Assembly (NCBI GenBank): GCA_021734025.1
Contig: JAIPJS010000001.1
Coordinates: 248,001 to 312,000, forward strand
Source of the DNA: Candidatus Neomarinimicrobiota bacterium
GTDB taxonomy: Bacteria; Fidelibacterota; JAANXI01
DNA length: 64,000 nt
Reading direction: 5' to 3'
The notes beneath the pieces were generated by a model. That model was not told the DNA's origin, searched no databases, and was given only the letters and a program-made list of their open reading frames with translations. Within the stretch, counting starts at the first letter, position 1; every line of letters starts with the position of its first letter. The translations under genes and the position numbers were made by a program. This document shows, piece after piece, positions 18,404 to 26,451 of the stretch.

Positions 18404-18710
18404 TATGTCGGGAACGGTGTGAAATGGTTTCTAATCCCGGCACGGTAATCGATAGCTTGAACGTCTTTCAAGTCCCCAGGGGCGAATGTCTTTCGCCTAC
18501 CTCGTTAGTCGTGGGGTGCCAGAGACAATCAAATCCGGCTACCAGTCTAGCCAGAGACAGGGGCGGTATTTTGGGGCGGGTTTATTTTGTATCAACGGTC
18601 GGTATAGATGAAGCGATTAATCAGTGTTCTATCGATTTCCAGGGACGGGAAAACACCAGACAAGCAGCGCTTGAACTGTGAGAAGTACCCCACCTGTTAA
18701 GGTGGGGGTA
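18404..18710 (+). other. Structured intergenic segment, possible IS200/IS605-type right-end remnant or ncRNA
   Basis: About 300 bases after tatC with no good gene. Several small hairpins are visible: CTTGAA/TTCAAG near 18457-18473, GGCGAA/TTCGCC near 18480-18498, GGCTA/TAGCC near 18537-18552, and a strong terminal one, CCCCACCT-GTTA-AGGTGGGG at 18688-18707. A multi-hairpin segment ending in a strong GC hairpin is reminiscent of the right end of IS200/IS605-type elements, where a TnpB guide RNA would lie, but no TnpB motif could be found. It could equally be an unknown structured RNA. No function is assigned. Confidence 0.3.
18688..18707 (+). terminator. Strong GC hairpin
   Basis: A perfect eight-base stem CCCCACCT/AGGTGGGG with loop GTTA. 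It is followed by GTATCTATTTATT rather than a clean T-run, so it may be a terminator for the tatC transcript or the terminal hairpin of an old mobile element. Confidence 0.45.
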
Positions 18711-18770
18711 TCTATTTATTGGATCTCCGAACTATTCATTTGGATGTATAATAAAAAGGTGCCACTACCT

Positions 18771-18842
18771 GAACACTTGAACACCTGAACACCTGAACAC
18801 CTGAACACCTGAACACCTGAACACCTGAACACCTGAACACTT
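18771..18842 (+). repeat. Nine-unit tandem repeat of GAACACCT
   Basis: Nine head-to-tail 8-bp units: the first and last are GAACACTT, the seven between are exact GAACACCT. It is followed by TAATACTGTAG, which resembles the sequence following GAACAC repeats at 61615 (CTCTAATACTGTC). It lies just upstream of cydA. The exact identity of inner units suggests recent slippage expansion. Confidence 0.95.
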
Positions 18843-18859
18843 TAATACTGTAGTATCCC

Positions 18860-18891
18860 TTGCAAACTGATTCCAAAAATTGCTAAATTAT
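18860..18891 (+). promoter_or_regulatory. Possible cydA promoter
   Basis: TTG at 18860-18862, 21 bases, then TAAATTAT at 18884-18891, a partial match to the Bacteroidota TAnnTTTG element. It lies about 35 bases before the cydA start. The match is weaker than those at 6741 and 25815. Confidence 0.35.
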
Positions 18892-18926
18892 TTCTCTATT
18901 AAACCAGATTCAGAGTGAGACCACCT

Positions 18927-20282
18927 ATGGATGTTCTCTTTCTTTCCCGCTTGCAGTTTGCCCTGACCATCGGTTTTCATTACATCTATCCCCCCATGAG
19001 TATCGGACTTGGTGTGATCCTGGTCATCATGGAGGGGATGTACATGAAAACGGGGCTTCAGAAGTATCACAACATGACCAAATTCTGGGTGAAGATCTTT
19101 GGGCTCATCTTCGCAATTGGCGTTGCCACCGGCATCGTAATGGAATTTGAGTTCGGCACCAACTGGGCGGTGTACTCAAGGTATGTAGGGGATGTGTTCG
19201 GGAGTGCTTTAGCTGCCGAGGGGGTGTTTGCCTTTTTTCTCGAATCCGGATTCCTGGCCATCCTGTTATTCGGGTGGGACAAGGTGAGCAAAACCATGCA
19301 CTTTATCTCGACAGTGTTAGTCGCATTCGGCGCGCATTTCAGCGCTGTTTGGATTGTGGTGGCTAATTCCTGGCAGCAGACACCGGCCGGCTTTCACATT
19401 GTCGGTACCGGTATGGATGCCCGCGCAGAAATTACTGATTTCTGGGCAATGGTTTTTAATCCGTCTTCCATGGACAGACTCTGGCATGTGCTCATGGGAT
19501 CCTGGCAGGCCGGTGCCTGGTTGGTGATCAGTGTGAGTGCCTTTTATCTCATAAAGAAAAAGCATAAGGATTTCGCGCGGTCTTCGATCAAAATTGCGTT
19601 GAGTGTGGCGCTGGTAGCCTCTCTGCTTCAGCTCTGGTCGGGACATTCCAGTGCCATTGGCGTCAGTGAAACCCAGCCGGCAAAGATGGCTGCCATGGAA
19701 GGACATTATGGGGAATCCGCCCCTGCACCAATGTACCTGTTTGGATGGGTGAATGATAACCAGCAGGAAGTAAAGTTTGGACTGGAAATTCCGGGAATGT
19801 TGAGCTGGCTCATTACAGGTGATGCCAACACACCGATCCAGGGCCTTCGATCCTTTTCGCCGGAAAACAGGCCGCCAGTGAATATCGTCTTTCAGTCGTA
19901 CCATCTGATGGTAGCAATCGGTATGACACTGATTCTCCTGAGCATCCTCGGCATATTTTACTGGTGGCGGGATGACCTCTTTGAGCACAAATGGCTTCTC
20001 TGGATTTTTGTATTTGCCGTATTGTTACCCCATATCGCGAACCAGGTTGGGTGGATAGCGGCAGAGGTTGGCCGGCAGCCGTGGATAGTCTATGGGCTGT
20101 TGAGGACGTCAGAGGGGATATCCGAAGCGGTCACCGCCAACATGGTGATGGGATCGCTGGTAATGTTTACGCTGATTTATTTGCTGCTGTTCGCCGTGTT
20201 TGTTTATCTCCTCAACGAAAAAATTCAGCATGGCCCGGATGCGGTAGAAGAAGAATCGGTCATTTCTGGACACAGGGCATAG
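18927..20282 (+). CDS. cydA: Cytochrome bd ubiquinol oxidase subunit I
   Basis: CydA carries the haems and the quinol site of the bd-type terminal oxidase, which reduces oxygen with high affinity at the inner membrane. About 451 residues from ATG 18927; the open frame begins at GTG 18915, but GAGTGAG before 18927 and the family N-terminus ([20 protein letters not shown]) support the later start. Seen: the haem-ligand region [43 protein letters not shown], and [20 protein letters not shown], all conserved. The quinol loop is of the short type. cydB follows after nine bases. Confidence 0.96.
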   Translation: MDVLFLSRLQFALTIGFHYIYPPMSIGLGVILVIMEGMYMKTGLQKYHNMTKFWVKIFGLIFAIGVATGIVMEFEFGTNWAVYSRYVGDVFGSALAAEGVFAFFLESGFLAILLFGWDKVSKTMHFISTVLVAFGAHFSAVWIVVANSWQQTPAGFHIVGTGMDARAEITDFWAMVFNPSSMDRLWHVLMGSWQAGAWLVISVSAFYLIKKKHKDFARSSIKIALSVALVASLLQLWSGHSSAIGVSETQPAKMAAMEGHYGESAPAPMYLFGWVNDNQQEVKFGLEIPGMLSWLITGDANTPIQGLRSFSPENRPPVNIVFQSYHLMVAIGMTLILLSILGIFYWWRDDLFEHKWLLWIFVFAVLLPHIANQVGWIAAEVGRQPWIVYGLLRTSEGISEAVTANMVMGSLVMFTLIYLLLFAVFVYLLNEKIQHGPDAVEEESVISGHRA

Positions 20283-20291
20283 GATACGATA

Positions 20292-21308
20292 ATGGATTTG
20301 AATATTATTTGGTTTATTTTGGTCGGAATATTATTCGCAGGTTATGCCATGCTGGATGGGTTTGACCTGGGCATCGGTGCGCTGCATCTGTTTACGAAAT
20401 CCGATAAAGAGCGACGGCTGATGATTAACTCCATCGGTCCGGTATGGGACGGGAATGAGGTGTGGCTGGTGACCGGTGGTGGGGCATTGTTTGCCGCTTT
20501 TCCCGAAGCCTATGCTACTGTATTCTCCGGGTTTTATATCGCGTTTATGGCATTCCTGCTCGCACTGATTTTCCGGGCGGTTGCCATTGAATTCCGGAGT
20601 AAGCAGCCCATGAAATGGTGGCGACAGATGTGGGATAGGGGATTTGCGTTTGGCAGTGTGCTGGCAGCATTTCTCCTGGGCGTTGCTATGGGGAATATCG
20701 CCTACGGAATCCCGCTCACCGAAAATCATGTCTTCGCCGGTTCGTTCTTTGATTTAATACGGCCGTATACCGTATTTACCGGGATCACCACCGTCGCCCT
20801 GTTTATGATGCACGGTGCAATTTATGGTGTCCTGAAAACCGAAGGGGAGCTCCACGATAAACTCCGGAGCTGGGTACAGAATACCATTGTTTTTTTCATC
20901 CTGAGTTATGCCGTTACGACAATATATACCTTATTATATGTCCCGCAGATGACAGCGCTGATAGAACAACATCCAATGCTGTTTGTTGTGCCGCTCATTA
21001 CCGTATTAGCGATTGCGAATATTCCCAGAGAATACACGAAGAATAATGATTTCCGTGCATTCCTGAGTTCCATCGCAGCAGTACTATCGCTACTGGCATT
21101 ATTCGGGTTGGGGATATATCCGAACATGGTGTACTCATTTCCAAACCCGGAGCACAGTCTGACTATCTACAATGCGGCGTCCTCACAGAAAACACTAAAG
21201 ATAATGCTCATCATTGCATCCATAGGTATGCCGCTGGTGATCGGCTACACATCAAGTATTTATTATATATTCCGGGGAAAGGTTAAGATAACCGAAGAAA
21301 GTTATTAG
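20292..21308 (+). CDS. cydB: Cytochrome bd ubiquinol oxidase subunit II
   Basis: CydB is the structural partner of CydA in the bd oxidase. 338 residues with eight or nine hydrophobic segments, starting with IIWFILVGILFAGYAMLDGFDLGIGAL, the family signature, then GPVWDGNEVWLVTGGGALFAAFPE and YTVFTGITTVALFMMHGAIY. Normal length. It forms a two-gene operon with cydA; no cydX or cydDC genes are seen. The convergent lacI-type gene begins 48 bases past its stop. Confidence 0.96.
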   Translation: MDLNIIWFILVGILFAGYAMLDGFDLGIGALHLFTKSDKERRLMINSIGPVWDGNEVWLVTGGGALFAAFPEAYATVFSGFYIAFMAFLLALIFRAVAIEFRSKQPMKWWRQMWDRGFAFGSVLAAFLLGVAMGNIAYGIPLTENHVFAGSFFDLIRPYTVFTGITTVALFMMHGAIYGVLKTEGELHDKLRSWVQNTIVFFILSYAVTTIYTLLYVPQMTALIEQHPMLFVVPLITVLAIANIPREYTKNNDFRAFLSSIAAVLSLLALFGLGIYPNMVYSFPNPEHSLTIYNAASSQKTLKIMLIIASIGMPLVIGYTSSIYYIFRGKVKITEESY

Positions 21309-21355
21309 AGAGAAAACTACGGACGTAGTTTAAGAGGGTAGTTCTGATTACTTGA

Positions 21356-22396
21356 TTAGTCCGAAACCAACTTTCTTGTAGATTTTCGCACTATTAATTC
21401 CGGACGCAGCAATAATTTCTGCGGGGGCAGTTGTTCGGACGCCTCGATTGCATCAATGAGTAATTCCGCGGCTTTTTGGCCCAATTCTATCTTGGGCGTA
21501 TGGATCGTCGTAAGTGGAATTGGGAACCGTTTGGCAAATTCAATATCATCATCGCCGATCACGGATACGTCTCCTGGAACGTCGATGCCTAATTCAGTCA
21601 ATGCAGCAATAGCCCCCAATGCGATAAGGTCGTTATAACATACGATGGCCGTGGGATATTCATCGGTAGGAAGATCCCGGAAGTAGGACATGGCGGTTTC
21701 GTATCCGCCCTCCAGCCGGGAGCCCGAGGAGACGAGCACCTTATCCTCCTGGAAGACGAGAGAACTTTCGCTGTAAGCTTCACGAACGCCACGAATTCGA
21801 TCCATAGTGTGCGAAGTATATTCCGGCCCGGAAAAGTGGATGATTTTCGAGTGGCCGGAGTCGATAAGATATTTTACTGCACTTTTAGTTGAAGACACGT
21901 GATCGATATCTACGACCGAAGCATGGATTCCCTGCACTTTTTCCAGGAGAACAAAAGGATAATTCAAGCTCTGGAGCTGGAACAGGTGGGAAAATTCTGC
22001 ATCAGGATCGCTCAGTGACGGCGCAATAATCACTCCGTTCACGTCTTTGTTCGTCAGCTGATCGATGATAACCTTTTCCTGCCGGAAATTTCCCTCGGAA
22101 CTGGTGACGAATACTGTATAACCCTTGGATTTGGCATATTGACGGATGCCAGAGACGACATCGGTATAATACGGGTTATCCAGCTCTTTAACTACCACAC
22201 CAATGCAGGGGAACGAGCGTTCGCGTTTCAGGTTTCTGGCTGTGCCCCGTGGGCGATAGTTTAATTCGTTCATCGCCTCAATAACCGTATCACGGGTAAT
22301 CTGAGTTACGCCCGGTTTATTATTAATAACATTGGAAACCGTCGCTGTAGATACTCCGGCACGCTTGGCGACGTCGCTTATCGTTGTGTTGGCCAT
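21356..22396 (-). CDS. LacI/GalR-family transcriptional regulator
   Basis: 346 residues. N-terminal helix-turn-helix (TISDVAKRAGVSTATVSNVI, residues 5-24) with the hinge helix YRPRGTARNLK, then a periplasmic-binding-protein-like effector domain (IGVVVKELDNPYYTDVVSGI; VICYNDLIALGAIAALTELG; VSVIGDDDIEFAKRFPIPLT). Such proteins repress or activate sugar genes and respond to sugars or their phosphates. It is read away from the first GH51 gene and shares a 491-base upstream region with it. Near-identical palindromic sites downstream of two promoters of this locus (22622 and 25866) are candidate operators. The effector, perhaps arabinose or an arabino-oligosaccharide, is an inference from context. 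Confidence 0.92.
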   Translation of the reverse strand: MANTTISDVAKRAGVSTATVSNVINNKPGVTQITRDTVIEAMNELNYRPRGTARNLKRERSFPCIGVVVKELDNPYYTDVVSGIRQYAKSKGYTVFVTSSEGNFRQEKVIIDQLTNKDVNGVIIAPSLSDPDAEFSHLFQLQSLNYPFVLLEKVQGIHASVVDIDHVSSTKSAVKYLIDSGHSKIIHFSGPEYTSHTMDRIRGVREAYSESSLVFQEDKVLVSSGSRLEGGYETAMSYFRDLPTDEYPTAIVCYNDLIALGAIAALTELGIDVPGDVSVIGDDDIEFAKRFPIPLTTIHTPKIELGQKAAELLIDAIEASEQLPPQKLLLRPELIVRKSTRKLVSD

Positions 22397-22570
22397 AATA
22401 TTCTATCCCGTATTCAGTATACCACTATGTTAAAACAGCATAATTGTGTTCAGTAAAAGTCTGCCATTAGGATTTCAGGCAGGAATGAAGTGTCAGGAGA
22501 AATTGTTCCAAAACACCGGCTGAAATTAACATGGAATGTATTTTATTGCAAAGTTTCATTCCGAAATATC

Positions 22571-22601
22571 TTGAATTAACCTGTAGTTCATATTACCTTT
22601 T
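22571..22601 (+). promoter_or_regulatory. Predicted promoter of the GH51(pseudo)-galM operon
   Basis: TTG 22571-22573, a 20-base spacer, then TACCTTTT 22594-22601, a one-mismatch fit to TAnnTTTG. The same arrangement with the same spacing occurs before the TonB receptor operon at 25815-25845. It implies a leader of about 280 bases before the GH51 start at 22888. The rest of the 22397-22887 gap holds no gene. Confidence 0.55.
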
Positions 22602-22605
22602 TATT

Positions 22606-22638
22606 AACCAATTTATTAACAATAAAATCGGTTTAATT
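22606..22638. promoter_or_regulatory. Candidate LacI-family operator, copy 1
   Basis: Block AACCAATTTA at 22606-22615 and an imperfect palindrome ATAAAATC-G-GTTTAATT at 22622-22638. Both blocks sit at exactly the same distance from the promoter -7 element as in copy 2 (12 and 36 bases from its first base). The position just past the expected transcription start suits repression by the divergent LacI-type protein. Confidence 0.55.
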
Positions 22639-22887
22639 TAATATAGTAATACTGTTGAGCGGACGCCAGCAGATTTTACCTGAGTCGTCGACAGTATACT
22701 GGTTACTAGAAGATGGCATAAGGCTCCTATATTGCCACCCTTCATGCACCTGAGCCGAGCTTACGGATAATCCGGGATCCAACTGCCCGGTGAATTAATA
22801 AGCTTCTTATTTTAACAAGACGCCTAGGTGAATAATCCGTTTCTATTTCTCTAACATGACATTAATTAAGTGAAGGAGGGACCGCAC

Positions 22888-24465
22888 ATGAGTACATCAA
22901 CACAGCGTCGGAATTTTTGGGCAATCCTGTTTATCGTGGTATTGGCGCTTGCGCTGATTCCCGGAACGCAATTATTTGCGGCAGAGGGTGAAGCCACGCT
23001 GGTTGTGGACGCACAGAAAGAGCTCGAAACGATTAATAAGAACATTTACGGCCATTTTGCCGAACATCTCGGGTATTGTATTTATAAGGGGTTCTGGGTT
23101 GGGGAGGATAGCGACATCCCAAACACCCGCGGGATAAGGAATGATGTCGTCGATGCGCTGAAAAGGGCGCAGGTTCCCGTATTGCGGTGGCCCGGCGGCT
23201 GTTTTGCCGACACCTATCATTGGAAGGATGGAATAGGTCCCAGGGATGAACGGCCAACCCGCGTCAACATGTTCTGGGGGAATGTACTCGAAACGAACGC
23301 ATTTGGCACACACGAATTCATGGATCTGTGCGAACAGTTAAACACGGAACCGTATATGGCCGGGAATGTCGGCTCGGGTTCCCCCCAAGAGATGAACGAA
23401 TGGGTGGAATACATGACGTATCCGGGCGAGAGCACGCTGGCGAATATGCGCCGGGCAAACGGTCAGGATGATCCATGGAATATTACCTACTGGGGCGTTG
23501 GCAATGAAAACTGGGGCTGCGGTGGTGAAATGACGGCTGGATATTATGCCGACCTGTATAAGAGATTTGCTACCTACCTTCGTGACTATGGGGAGAGCAA
23601 TTTGTACCTGATCGCCGGCGGACCCGGTGGGCGCGATGCGGACTGGCTGGAAGTCCTGATGCGCGAAGCCGGCAACGAGATGGACGGGATCTCCATGCAT
23701 TACTATACGGTGCCAAACACCTGAAGCAACAAGGGCTCTTCAACGGATTTCAAGGAAGATGAATGGTTCATCACCCTCCGGAAAGCGCTGGTTATGGAAG
23801 ACATCCTGCAGGAATACGTCGAAATTATGGACCGGTACGATCCTGATAACGAGGTTGGGCTGATGGTTGACGAGTGGGGAACCTGGTACGATCCGCTTCC
23901 CGGGACAAATCCAGCCTTTTTGCGCCAGCAAAATACCCTGCGGGATGCATTGGTCGCCGCGGCAACACTGAATATCTTTAATGATTATGCGCGGCGCGTT
24001 AAAATGGCAAACATCGCTCAGACAGTAAACGTGCTCCAGGCGATGATCCTGACAGACGGTGAAGATATGGTGCTGACACCGACTTACCACGCGTTTGAGA
24101 TGATGAAGGTACACCAGGATGCGAAATTGCTGGATATTGCACTGGAGACCCCGGAATATTCCTATGAAGACGAAGAAATCCCGCAGGTGAGTGTGTCTGT
24201 CTCAAAAGGCAGTAACGGGCAGATCAATATGTCCTTCTGCAATTTTGATCCGAATAACAGCGTCACTGTCTCGTGCCTGGTGAAAAATGCCAACGTTCGA
24301 AATATCAACGGTCGTGTGCTCACCGCAGATAAAATTAACACGCACAATACCTTTGATTCACCTGAGAATATTAAGCCAACATCATTCAGTGACTATGAAA
24401 CAACGAATGGTGGGCTTGATGTGACCTTACCATCGAAATCTGTCGTGGTGCTTACGGTGAAATAA
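22888..24465 (+). pseudogene. GH51 alpha-L-arabinofuranosidase interrupted by an in-frame TGA
   Basis: Starts at ATG 22888 with AAGGAGGG eight bases upstream; signal peptide to about residue 32. The upstream part carries the GH51 features [31 protein letters not shown] and the acid/base Glu in GNENWG (E207). An in-frame TGA at 23722-23724 (codon 279) then cuts it, and the same frame continues to 24465 with the nucleophile Glu in LMVDEWGTWYD (E329), [18 protein letters not shown] and the C-terminal beta domain. Restored length would be 525 residues, normal for secreted GH51. The stop lies in VPNT-stop-SNKGSSTDF, where relatives usually have Trp (TGG). No ribosome binding site serves the second part. 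It is either a recent nonsense mutation, an assembly error, or readthrough. Confidence 0.85.
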
Positions 24466-24546
24466 TCACAGCACCAAAAATACCAGGGTTATACAGGGAA
24501 ACAGCATTTTTAAACAAAAACTAATCAGATTGACAGGAGTGAAATT

Positions 24547-25686
24547 ATGCGTACGCGCTATTTATACGTTGGGTTAATTCTCAGCATGGTATTGTTTCTG
24601 CTGGGATGTGCCAACCAGCCGACCCTCACCATTTCTGAAGAAAACTGGGGAGCCTTGGACGACGGCCGTCCAGTCTCACTGTTTACTTTGACTAATCAGG
24701 AGGGAGTCACCGCACAGATCACAAATTATGGCGGTACGCTCGTCTCAGTTAAGTGGGCGGACAAAAATGGAGAGGTAGAAGACGTCTTGTTAGGTCACCG
24801 CACATTGGAGGGCTACCTCGAGGACAATCCGTATTTCGGCGGCATTATCGGTCGATATGCAAATCGGATAGATGAAGGGCAGTTTGCTCTGGATGGTGAA
24901 TCGTACCAACTCGCAACAAATGACGGACCGAATCACTTACATGGCGGGGACAAAGGTTTTGATAAGGTCGTATGGGATGCCCAGACGTTTCAGGAAGCCG
25001 ACAGCGTTGGTGTACGGCTTCGGTATGTCAGTGCGGATGGTGAAGAGAATTATCCCGGAGAAGTGACTGTGGAAGTGACGTACTCCCTGAATTCGAATGA
25101 TGAACTCCGTCTGGATTATGCGGCAACGACTGATGAGAAAACCATAATTAATCTTACCAGCCATCCCTATTGGAATTTGGCAGGGCAGGGTGCCGAGCCG
25201 GTTCTTGACCATATTATGATGATTAATGCAGACCATTTTACTCCGATCGACGAAACTTTGATTCCGACCGGTAAAATTCGGAGCGTAGAAGGGACGCCCT
25301 TCGACTTTACAGAACCAACCAAAATCGGGAAACGGATCGATGCCGATAATCAGCAAATCGAATACGGCAATGGTTATGACCATAACTGGGTATTAAATCA
25401 GGACGAACCAGGTGAAATGGTCCTGGCATGCAGAATTTCTGAAGAAGAGTCAGGGCGGATATTGGAGGTCATGACCACCGAGCCCGGTCTGCAGTTTTAC
25501 TCAGGGAACTTCCTTGATGGCAGTATAACCGGAAAAGACGGGGAAATGTACGAATACAGAGAAGCGGTTGTTGTCGAAGCCCAACATTTTCCGGATTCCC
25601 CGAATCATCCGAACTTTCCATCCACCGTTCTGAATCCGGGGGAAGAGTATAGCCAGACGACGATCTATAAATTCATTACTGAGTAA
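24547..25686 (+). CDS. galM: Aldose 1-epimerase, exported lipoprotein form
   Basis: Interconverts alpha and beta anomers of aldoses, as released by retaining glycosidases. 379 residues with strong AGGAG before ATG 24547. The N-terminus is a lipoprotein signal with lipobox LLGC (about residue 21), so it acts in the envelope. Seen: GGTLVSVKWADKNGE, LGHRTLEGYLEDNPYFGGIIGRYANRI, NHLHGGDKGFDKVVWD with catalytic His, and the catalytic Glu in VVEAQHFPDSPNHPNFP. It lies 81 bases after the broken GH51 gene, so they share a transcript. A secreted mutarotase fits processing of arabinose at the cell surface or periplasm. Confidence 0.92.
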   Translation: MRTRYLYVGLILSMVLFLLGCANQPTLTISEENWGALDDGRPVSLFTLTNQEGVTAQITNYGGTLVSVKWADKNGEVEDVLLGHRTLEGYLEDNPYFGGIIGRYANRIDEGQFALDGESYQLATNDGPNHLHGGDKGFDKVVWDAQTFQEADSVGVRLRYVSADGEENYPGEVTVEVTYSLNSNDELRLDYAATTDEKTIINLTSHPYWNLAGQGAEPVLDHIMMINADHFTPIDETLIPTGKIRSVEGTPFDFTEPTKIGKRIDADNQQIEYGNGYDHNWVLNQDEPGEMVLACRISEEESGRILEVMTTEPGLQFYSGNFLDGSITGKDGEMYEYREAVVVEAQHFPDSPNHPNFPSTVLNPGEEYSQTTIYKFITE

Positions 25687-25709
25687 GCCCGGTTAACAGA
25701 GTGAAATAT

Positions 25710-25761
25710 ACATATCCTGTCACCGGTTTTGGTACCATCGGAAAGCGGTGACAGGATATGT
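25710..25761 (+). terminator. Long hairpin terminator after galM
   Basis: A perfect 16-base inverted repeat (ACATATCCTGTCACCG at 25710-25725 against 25746-25761) with a 20-base loop, followed by TTTACC. It ends the GH51-galM transcript just before the next promoter at 25815. Confidence 0.7.
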
Positions 25762-25814
25762 TTACCGTCCAGCGGTATCCTGGAGAAAATCTAAAATCGG
25801 ACGTACATTAATGC

Positions 25815-25845
25815 TTGATTTATGCGAATCCCTGTATTATCTTTG
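25815..25845 (+). promoter_or_regulatory. Predicted promoter of the TonB receptor operon
   Basis: TTG 25815-25817, 20 bases, then TATCTTTG 25838-25845, a full match to the Bacteroidota -7 element TAnnTTTG. It is about 600 bases before the receptor start at 26452, so the transcript would have a long leader. The 25883-26451 stretch contains no convincing gene. Confidence 0.65.
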
Positions 25846-25849
25846 TCTA

Positions 25850-25882
25850 AACCAATTTAAACATCATTTAAACGGTTTAAAT
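25850..25882. promoter_or_regulatory. Candidate LacI-family operator, copy 2
   Basis: AACCAATTTA at 25850-25859 followed by a perfect 17-base palindrome ATTTAAAC-G-GTTTAAAT at 25866-25882. The AAACGGTTT core resembles known LacI/PurR/CcpA-type operators. It is centred 36 bases past the start of the -7 element, exactly as in copy 1. Confidence 0.65.
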
Positions 25883-26451
25883 GGTTCAAAGCGAAAGGCT
25901 TCTAGCACAATTTTTTAATTGTCCGCTATAGCTGAATAGCGTGACGAAAAAACGCCCTACCTTTATTGAATGCGAGACACACTTTACATAGCGTGGAAAT
26001 TACAATTAATGGGAGACCCATACTGTCTTCCATGATTGTTTCCGGAGGTGCATTCTGCACAAAAGGATTCATATTACATTATTATGGATCTTTTGCCGGT
26101 TGTAGGACTGATAGAAATAGATAACAAGCCTTGCTGGTAAATCTGTTTACATCAGTTTAATAGGCTAAGCCAAAAAGCCGAACACAGATTAAAATTGAGG
26201 CTTTGATTATCTCTCGGAGATTAAGAAAGCAATGCAGATTGCAGGCAAAATACCTCATCGGCGAATCATACTAAACTATGAGAGATTTGCCTCTGAATTA
26301 TTGGTTAAGTCCGAGTTGTTTAATTTAAGAGCGATTTGGTGGAATTTATCCAGTTGTGGGGAGTGATGATTGCGCTTTTTCAACTGATTGATTTACAACA
26401 TGTTTTGATAACCACAGTAAACGAAGTGGCCTAACAAACGGAGGGGGTAAA

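Noticed and set aside
18424-18681. 85-residue open frame after tatC as a gene
   Set aside because: Composition is unlike neighbouring proteins, no ribosome binding site, and it overlaps the hairpin-rich segment.
18771-18842. CRISPR array
   Set aside because: Units are 8 bp and adjacent, with no spacers and no cas genes nearby.
23722-23724. TGA read as tryptophan or selenocysteine throughout the genome
   Set aside because: No other long gene in the window has an in-frame TGA, and no hairpin of the selenocysteine type was evident after it.
23794-24465. Downstream half of the broken GH51 as a separate gene from ATG 23794
   Set aside because: There is no ribosome binding site, and the half starts inside the catalytic barrel without the acid/base residue.
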